Of a DNA stretch of 64,000 bases, positions 57,400-64,000 are shown piece after piece (within the stretch, counting starts at the first letter, position 1; each line of letters starts with the position of its first letter). The translations under genes and the position numbers were made by a program. The notes under the pieces are model-generated. The model was not told the DNA's origin, ran no database searches, and worked only from the letters and a program-made list of their open reading frames with translations. Origin of the DNA: Acheta domesticus (Eukaryota > Arthropoda > Insecta > Orthoptera > Gryllidae); assembly GCA_031308135.1 (NCBI GenBank), contig JAHLJT010004567.1:30415602-30479601 (forward strand), given 5' to 3'.

Positions 57400-57965
57400 G
57401 CCATGGCCAACGGCGAGTGTTTAGAGTGGGGAGGGAGGGGAAGGAGTAAAAGAGGCGGGGAGGCAGAAGGCGACCGGCCGAACACGCGTGGTATCGTCAA
57501 CGCCCAACGACGCGCGTCCACCGCTAAATGCGTTGCGCGACGGCGGCGGCACCGCGTGGCCCAAATGGACGCCCTCCCCTCCCTCCCCTCCCTTCCCCTC
57601 CCCGGCCACGCCCCCGCCCCCTCGACCTCTCAGCCGCCACCGCCGCCGGGCGCCTCACCCGCCCTCTTTATGTTTCATTTCCATTATTATATAAAAGCCA
57701 CATGTTTCACCCGCGCCGCCCCCGCCCCGCCCTCGCCCTTTGCAGCGGCGGCGTCGGGAACAAAGTTGGGCCGGTAGGCGAGGTTATCTAATTCCCGATA
57801 ATAGAGCGGCAAAGCAGGCCGTGTTAGGGCATTAAGCGTCCGGCACGGCCGGACCAGGCCGGGCCGGACCCCGTGCCCGCGCAAGACAATACAATTACTT
57901 TGCGAGGCGGTGCGGCTTTTAAAACTCGCCGCGTGGAGCGCTGTCGTCGCCGCCGCCACCGACTT
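57400..57965. promoter_or_regulatory. CpG island with GATA and homeodomain-like motifs
   Basis: 57400-57660 has a C-rich simple tract, ctcccctccctcccctcc (57571-57600). 57700-57965 is non-repetitive with ggttatctaattcccgataa (two GATA sites, TTATCT 57784-57789 and CGATAA 57796-57801), gggcattaagcgtccgg, a tandem ggccggacc pair (57848-57869) and gacaatacaattactttg. Open frames are Pro/Arg-rich and unsupported. Confidence 0.5.
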
Positions 57966-58310
57966 GGACACATCCGCATCGAGATCCCCTCTACTTCTGA
58001 CTCTCTCTCCGCTTCATCCTCCTTGTGACTTCTTCGCTCCTCCCCCTCCCGGGCCGCCTACCCTGCTTCCTTCATTCCACTTTGCTCACCACGATGCACT
58101 GCCGTTCTCTACCACTCCGCCTGCATTCCGTTTTTGCTTGCCTCAACTTATCTTTGGTCATCGGTTCAAGTTATTATCTTAACCTACTTAATACGAGTAT
58201 ATTATAATTTATTTTCCTTCTCCCTTCGCTAACCTGCATTCACTAGTTACTCTCCTTCCTTATCGTGTGCCTTTTATTCAATATTTTTTCGTGAATTATC
58301 TAGGCCTCTA
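57966..58310. other. C/T-rich non-coding stretch
   Basis: Pyrimidine-biased, nothing recognised beyond composition. Confidence 0.5.
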
Positions 58311-58540
58311 AGTTTTTTCTGCGGCCCTCCTTCAAATTGGTTATCGTCAGTGTCTAAGAGAGAGTACTATCCACCACTCACGTGAACCAAGAATCCCTAC
58401 TTCCTCTCTTCAATCACTGTATGCTCATTTCATCTCATTCTTCGTTCACGGTCCACAAGGATCTCTAGTTTTCCAGATTGATCCTCGCGTTTTTCGTCAG
58501 CCCTCCTTCGAATTGTTTGCGCTCAGTGTGTAAGAGAGAG
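58311..58540 (+). repeat. Diverged tandem duplication, period about 178 bp
   Basis: tttttctgcggccctccttc ... agtgtctaagagagag (58311-58362) recurs as tttttcgtcagccctccttc ... agtgtgtaagagagag (58489-58540). It is probably a tandem duplication older than the AT-rich flank. Confidence 0.75.
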
Positions 58541-60149
58541 CTCTAGTGACCAATCGTGAGCTCTATTCTATCCCCTCCCTTTCCTCAGGTTGCGCGCACA
58601 GCTACGGGAAGGGGGGACCAGAATTCGAGAAAGCCCCACCACCTCCCAAGGTTGCCAAATTCCCAGAGCGCCGTTAAAGTAGTAAGAGTTCGGAGAAAAG
58701 CCACTCCACTGAACTTCACCACTAGAGTAATAAGATAAAGAAGCGACGTCTATTGGAAAGTCTGTTCTACGGGAGGATTAAATACAATTACATCGTAATC
58801 TCATTAGATGTGAGGAACTTGTTGAAAGATACAAGAATATGCCATCTCTCACAAAAAATAAGAAATTTAGTTTCTTTCGGCATCTTCTGCAATGAGAAAT
58901 TCGATATACACGTATTTTGTGCTTCATTTTAATACTATATTCTAAGTAATTCGCATTATTACTTCAAAGACATTTCACAATTTTAATTGTTCAAAAAATT
59001 CGCATCCTGAATTGGAATGGGAGACAATCGAACCATCTAAAATATTACCAAACTTGTAATTGTATTCTAAATATTTCATATAATTACTGCAAACACTTTT
59101 CACTCAGTTACCAAACCTCTTTTAAATTTAGAAATCTAAGTTAATATTCAACTATATTTAGAACAATTATTTTGATTATAAAAATGTATAAAAACATTAA
59201 TTTGTAAACATTGAATTTACAGGCGTAATTAGACATATTTTTTCGATGTTCTTATAAAAGGTTTTAATGGATCCATTCAAGTGTTAGTTTAAAAATAATA
59301 AGAACTTGTAAAATTATTTATCCAGTGCCATGTGTTTATTGCGAATCACGAAGCTTCCAAATTTGAATAACGAATTACGAGTGAAAAATACATCCTTAAT
59401 ACCACACAAACATTTGCGTAACAATTCAGTTTACAAACATACCTCCTGAACTGGACTACTATAATGGTTAAAAGCAAACATTTTTGAAACACAAATACGA
59501 TCAAGTCGCTTGATTCATTAATTTGTTTCTTTATTGAGGTTAAAATTTTTTATCTTACTTGTCCCACCATCTCTCCTGCTCTCTGGTGTTCCATTTCCTG
59601 ATCGTGATCTCGATTGTAAACCCGTTTCCGAACTCACCACCGTTCTCCCCCTTGATCCTTATCCAGATCTCGATCTCATTCTCAGTCTTGATGCTAGTCC
59701 CGTTACCATTTCATCGTTTCATCTCATGGGCGACTCGGTCACGTACATTTAGGCAGGGGATCGAAACAAGTGATTGGAAGCTAATGCATTCGCTGGATTT
59801 TAATTGATAGTCACACTTATATTTACTTAATGAATTTTAAATTATCTTATCAAACATCATAACTACCAATATTTTAATGGTACTCGGACCAAAGATTTTT
59901 CCGCAGTCACTGGCTGCGGTCAAAGAACAGTCACTGAATGCAAAAAATGCGGCATCTAGTTTCAGAAAGTTTTATAAAAATGTTATATAAGCGTTTCTGT
60001 GTTTTCCTGTTTCTTAAGAATGTTTGCAGTCTTCGAAAGGGACTTCATCTGTGCTTCTGGCGACAGTGCCAAAAAAACATCTGCTTGAAGCATTCTGATG
60101 GAGAGATTTCGAATAATTAATAGTTGTTTACAGTATCAGCACATTTTCT
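58541..60149. other. AT-rich non-coding stretch, about 1.6 kb
   Basis: 59600-59720 has degenerate gatcctgatctcgatc-like repetition. Otherwise nothing recognised. Confidence 0.5.
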
Positions 60150-60660
60150 CGTATTATTTGTAACTTTTGCGACTTTCGAAAATCCCGAGAGTTCAACAAA
60201 AATCAGACCTGAACCTCTTTCGTACGCAAACTTTGCTCTATCTCAGAAAAAATTTAAAAAAGAAAACATTTTGAGTGTTTTGATAAAATTTTAAAATGTT
60301 CGGGCTTCATGTAAAGTACCTCAAAAAGTCAAAATATCCTTCCTAAAAATATTGAAAGGAACACGGCATCAGTCAAATCGATCTAGTAACAAATTTTGAT
60401 GAAATGCTTACCCAAGGTTTAGCGGATAGGATTATTCACAGACACATGTTTTGCCGTAAATCAATTTTACCAAACCAATTATCAAGGACCCGCAAAACGT
60501 AGATACTAAATACAAAAGCTGTCAGAAGTAATTCACTACAATTAAGAGCAACAACTATCTACTTCTTTGATACTGGAGACACCAAAAAGAGACTTTTCTG
60601 TCGAGAAACGGCCGTTTTTTGCTGCAACATTCCAATATCTTCTGTGTAATACGTAAGGCG
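60150..60660 (+). repeat. Rep-B interspersed repeat
   Basis: Plan: cttttgcgactttcgaaaat, caacaaaaatcagacctgaa (5' module), ggcatcagtcaaatcgatc, aaggtttagcggataggatt, the cagacacatg position where the gacggac tract is reduced, aaacggccgttttttgctgc (60606-60625) and a cagtgtaat-like end. It is a diverged copy. Confidence 0.6.
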
Positions 60661-60869
60661 TATCCAAGAAAGTAAAAGAAAATTAGAATATAATTACTTG
60701 ATGTACTTGAAAACAGTGTGTAGGGAGGTTTCCGGCGACCCTGTCCCCTTGCCAGTCGCGCCCGTTTTGCTTGCGCTGGGGCTCGCGCTGTCGCTTCTAG
60801 TCCTGCGCGAAAATTTGATGATTTCGGACTCGTGGGCTTCCGTGGATCCTGGTAGCGGAGAACGCTAAG

Positions 60870-61140
60870 AGAGTAGTGTCGTGGCAATCTCGGTCCGAAG
60901 GATCGTGAGTTCGAATACCGTCTTGGGCATGGTTCTGTGTGTTTCGTGATTATGTCTTTTGTTCATGTGTAATGTGCTTGTGTGTTCCCTGTGGTTGGCG
61001 TCAGGAAGGGCATCCAGATGTAAAATCATCGCCAAATGAGAATAAAATTGGAATGTGCGGAAAATTAATGAAAATTATACCTCCTCCATTAGCACCTAAC
61101 CACCCCGTTGAAACGGGAAAGGGCAAGGATACAAAAAACA
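60870..61140 (+). mobile_element. SINE-D copy with RTE-like 3' end
   Basis: Head: gtcgtggcaatctcggtccg, gatcgtgagttcgaataccg. Body: gcatggttctgtgtgtttcg. 3' end: gtggttggcgtcaggaaggg, catccag, catcgccaaatgag, ccattagcacctaacc, cgttgaaacgggaaagg. Nearly collinear with the copy at 41.5 kb. TSD not clear. Confidence 0.8.
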
Positions 61141-61379
61141 AGTGAGCTTCTAAGTTTGGTAGATGTAGTAGTATGTTATATGCCGGCGTGTGACGGTTTT
61201 TCTCCTCACTGGATCGTTAAGTTTGGTGACGACGTATACACACTGTTGCGTGTATTCTTACACCATGTGTTTGTGATTGGAGAAGGGGCACCGCCCCAGT
61301 TGCTCTCTATGCTGTCAAATTCTAAGTTCCCGGCTGGTCTCGCGGCTTGTTTATAGGGTAGGTATTAAACTGTATGTAT

Positions 61380-61565
61380 GTGTCTAGGCAAACAAAAATG
61401 AGTAAGGAAAGATCACACACGAGTTCCTTCGCCCATTTGTTATGTAGTACTGTTCCGATATTCACCTGGGATTAATAAATAAACAAGGAAACCTACCGAT
61501 CAGAGCACGTGGTAGCTAGAATTCTCTTTCAGACAATGGGTGAATGCGATCTATCGCATTATATC
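61380..61565 (-). mobile_element. SINE-A fragment, reverse
   Basis: Minus-strand blocks: cattgtctgaaagagaattc, tagctaccacgtgctctgatcgg, gtttccttgtttatttatta, aatcccaggtgaatatcgg, agtactacataacaaatgggcg. Confidence 0.7.
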
Positions 61566-61625
61566 TGGTGTGGTGTTGAAAATAATGTTACTGCACTGTA
61601 GAGAATCAAATCTCAGGATCTCCCA

Positions 61626-62170
61626 CCGGGAGAGGTGGCTCAAGGCACCAACAGATGTCACTGCAGTGCCTCTGGCCTGGAGGTCTTGGGGTTTGAGTCC
61701 CGATGGTGGCAGGATTTTCGACACTAACCAGATAGCTAAGTTGGGTTTTGTCGTTGTCTGAAGGAGAATTGCGGCTCTAATCGGTAATTTTCCATGATTT
61801 CTCCGATCAAGACCGGACGAATGACGGAGTAGTACCCTACCAAACGAACCACGTACCTCGCGCAATCTTTCCCTTCCATTCCTTGCCTTACCCTACCCTT
61901 ACACACACACACACACCATTATTTTCGCTACACTACCACACATGCCGGGAGATCGGTCGGGAGCTTCTCCTGGATGGGGCGGTGACCCGCTGGTGGAAGT
62001 TACCTGGTTGAGGAAAACCCAGCTAGCCGAGGTTGGCCGACATCGGATCTCGCCATCCAGCAGGGCAAGATCATCGCCATCTCCCGAGCAAAAAACATTC
62101 ACCACACTTACGGGACTAATTTATTTAGACTTGACGCGACCGAAATAACAAGTAATCAATCAATAAATCA
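61626..62170 (+). mobile_element. SINE-A, full-length copy
   Basis: Head: accgggagaggtggctcaagg (clean box A), ggtcttggggtttgagtcccg (box B). Body: gaaggagaattgcggctctaatcgg, tttctccgatcaagaccgg, a cacacacacacacacc run (61902-61917), acactaccacacatgccggg. 3' end: gacttgacgcgaccgaaat and aatcaatcaataaatcaatc. Possible TSD: aggatctccc before and aggacctccc after. Confidence 0.85.
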
Positions 62171-62259
62171 ATCAATGAGGACCTCCCGGTATAGCAATCA
62201 ATGAGGATCTGCAGGTGCTATAGAGGGAACGATGTACCCGCTGAGCAATCGCAGCCGAT

Positions 62260-62625
62260 TGTCCAGCGCGAGCTTCCCTGTGGCGCGGGGGCGGAGCGCC
62301 GAACGGCCGGGGCGAGTGGGCGGTGGGCGAGAGCGGCGCACGCGGCCCGAATAAGAAGCGCCTCTTCCGCCCAAAAACCGATCGGATTACTTCCGGGTAA
62401 TGGCATTCATTACGGATTACTCAGGCGGCGCGGCGCCGGCGCCGGCGCTGGGGGCGGGGCAAATGGGCGTGCGGCCGGCGGCGCCAGGCGGCAGGCGGCG
62501 GGCGGCGGCGCTCGTATCGGCGGCCGCCGCGCCGGGGCCATTACGCGCGCTCGGCTGCGCACAGTGCTCCCACACCGCCGCTCGCCGAAGGTTGCTTTGC
62601 GCAAGGAGTCTCCGAATGAACATCA
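62260..62625. promoter_or_regulatory. CpG island with paired GGATTA homeodomain sites
   Basis: 62340-62430 is non-repetitive, with cggattacttccgggtaatgg and cattacggattactcagg. GGATTA (Bicoid/Otd/Pitx-type core) lies at 62384-62389 and again at 62414-62419, exactly 30 bp apart, with TAATGG/CATTAC between. The following 62430-62600 is dense CpG (ggcgccggcgccggcgctgg). Frames are Ala/Gly/Arg-rich artefacts. Confidence 0.5.
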
Positions 62626-62639
62626 AACATTTTTAGTCG

Positions 62640-62850
62640 GTCCCATGGCCCAGGTCGCTGAAGCAGTAGTGCCGGGTTGATCTTGGACCGTGGGGTCGCG
62701 GGTTCGATTCCCGCCTTGGACATGGTTGCATGTGTTCGTCCTTTCAGCACCTATCATCACCATATCGTTTCATCTTCGTACCATAACGTTACATCCAATA
62801 GTGGTTGCTAATGACCTTGTAGTTGATGCGACCTTAAATAACAAAAAAAG
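62640..62850 (+). mobile_element. SINE-C copy
   Basis: tRNA-like head: ggcccaggtcgctgaagcag, gtggggtcgcgggttcgattcccgcc (perfect box B at about 62697-62712), ggacatggttgcatgtgttc. Body: atcatcaccatatcg. 3' end: agtggttgctaatgaccttg, tagttgatgcgaccttaaataac and a short A-tail at 62840. It could be mistaken for a tRNA but lacks an acceptor stem. Confidence 0.8.
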
Positions 62851-63323
62851 ACCAATTGTTTTTTATTAAGTAGTGGTCCAAAGTTACCAGCTGCAGTATT
62901 CTTCTCTTCTAATAGCTCATTTCTTACATGATATTTGATTCGTTTTAAAATAAAGTTTATTTTCATTATATTAAGTCAATTAATGTACACTTCAATATAT
63001 CAGATTTTTTAGCGTGACAAAATAACATGTGTGCTCTCTTACGTGACCAAAAACAAAATGTAACAAATCAACTACTTTTTTACGTTACAAAGCTATGATT
63101 TTCACTTTTTCATTGCTACGAAGGAAAGGAAGCGATGTAAATACCAGAATAAATTTTTAATGAAATAATTGAAATCTACACAGCACCTCATTAAAATTAT
63201 TTTCTTTTATTGCATGATCTGTTTCCAACAGTCTTGGAATAAATATCAAACATTTGTAGGGTATTGTCGGGGTCTAAGATGATAACCTATTGTCAATAAA
63301 CACATGGTGAGAAATGCCATTAG
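62851..63323. other. AT-rich non-coding stretch
   Basis: Nothing recognised. Confidence 0.55.
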
Positions 63324-63334
63324 ACAAATTAACA

Positions 63335-63771
63335 CACTGGGAGAGTTAGCTCAGGGCAACTGATGTCACTGCAGTACCTCTGACCGGGAGGTACTGGAGT
63401 ACGAGTCACGGCGGCGCCAGGATTTTCGATTCTAGCTTGTCAGCTACGTTGAATTCAGTCGCTGTCTGGATAATAATTGCAGCCAGCTGCTCTGATCGGT
63501 TGTTTTCCATGGTTTCTCCTTTCAACACCAAACGAATGCTTGAGCAGAACCGTACCAAACGGGTCGCGGACCGTATGCGATCTTTCCTTCCCATTCCTTG
63601 TCTTATCCTACTTCTTACACTGACTTCCACTTACATGCACTACACTACTCCAGGAGACTGGCCGGGAGCTTCGGTAACCGCCACCTCCCAAGCAAAAACA
63701 TGCACATCACTTACGGGACCTAGTAGTTGACCTGAGTTAGTTGACGCACTCGGAATCACAAATAATCAATC
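63335..63771 (+). mobile_element. SINE-A copy with internal deletion and near-perfect TSD
   Basis: Head: ctgggagagttagctcaggg, ctctgaccgggaggtactgg. Body: tcgattctagcttgtcagc, agctgctctgatcggttgttttcc. After actccaggagactggccgggagcttcgg it jumps to taaccgccacctcccaag (about 110 bp lost). 3' end: gttgacgcactcggaatcac and aatcaatc. Flanks acaaattaaca (63324-63334) and acaaaataaca (63772-63782). Confidence 0.85.
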
Positions 63772-63782
63772 ACAAAATAACA

Positions 63783-64000
63783 AGTGACTTTTCCTCTGAT
63801 TGATAGGCAACCCTTTAAGCACTGATGCTACACAGGTCACGTTATGGCGCAGTCAAAAATATTTCTTGTATCAGAGCAGCAGTGAATATTAGAGCATGAT
63901 AAGTTTACTAACAATTAAAGACAACTGTCATAGTCTAAATACATGGAATGAAATTTCCAACCACATGATCAATGGCGAAAAATGATCTATCCCTCTACAT
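63783..64000. other. Window end, non-coding
   Basis: No feature recognised. Confidence 0.5.

Noticed and set aside
62690..62720. Real tRNA gene
   Set aside because: Perfect box B but no acceptor stem, and it continues into the SINE-C body and tail.

Overview
This is a eukaryotic nuclear window, most likely from an insect or other arthropod. The evidence is two decayed mariner transposases, a third decayed DDE-type transposase, several tRNA-derived SINE families, abundant AT-rich intergenic DNA and many microsatellites. An insect with a large, repeat-rich genome (for example a polyneopteran) would fit, but I cannot name the species. I find no bacterial operons, no rRNA genes, no intact tRNA gene and no host protein-coding exon that I can defend. 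The longest open frames lie in low-complexity C/T-, G/A- or GC-rich tracts and are better explained by base composition than by coding.

The layout alternates between AT-rich stretches of 0.5-3 kb and about nineteen GC-rich, CpG-retaining islands: about 1.7-2.7, 5.6-6.3, 10.2-10.9, 12.5-12.8, 17.2-17.4, 20.0-20.4, 22.5-23.2, 26.5-26.9, 28.2-28.7, 33.1-33.4, 36.5-36.7, 37.8-38.2, 42.5-43.9, 44.4-45.0, 45.5-45.7, 51.4-51.7, 57.4-58.0 and 62.3-62.6 kb. Several islands contain short AT-rich, homeodomain-, POU- or GATA-like motifs embedded in GC-rich non-repetitive sequence (10.2-10.8, 28.3-28.5, 36.5, 45.6, 57.8 and 62.4 kb). That pattern is typical of regulatory deserts around developmental genes. 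Some islands are fused to strand-asymmetric polypyrimidine or polypurine tracts and minisatellites: 1.8-2.6, 11.8-12.5, 20.3-21.2, 42.7-46.7 and 51.7-52.3 kb.

The mobile DNA falls into recurring families that can be recognised within the window. SINE-A is about 555 bp, tRNA-headed with an (AATC)n tail, and has about 12 copies; one has a perfect 13-bp target-site duplication (TSD). SINE-C and SINE-D share a tRNA-type head, while SINE-C and SINE-A share a 3' end, and SINE-D has an RTE-like 3' end. Rep-B is an A/T-rich element with a GACGGAC-type motif (six loci). Two fold-back elements at 9.45 and 53.8 kb share a 3' tail, have TSD-like flanks, and carry a hammerhead-ribozyme-like CTGANGA/stem/GAAA core like that of Penelope-like retroelements. 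A four-copy ++-- nested palindrome lies at 24.2 kb, a 234-bp fold-back at 33.4 kb, and a 72-bp precursor-like hairpin at 33.8 kb.

Functionally, the window reads as intergenic or intronic territory shaped by retroposition, with GC-rich islands as the best candidates for host function (enhancers, or a promoter at about 26.8 kb). The most interesting items are the hammerhead-bearing fold-back elements, the modular exchange between SINE families, the precursor-like hairpin, and the candidate conserved enhancer islands.
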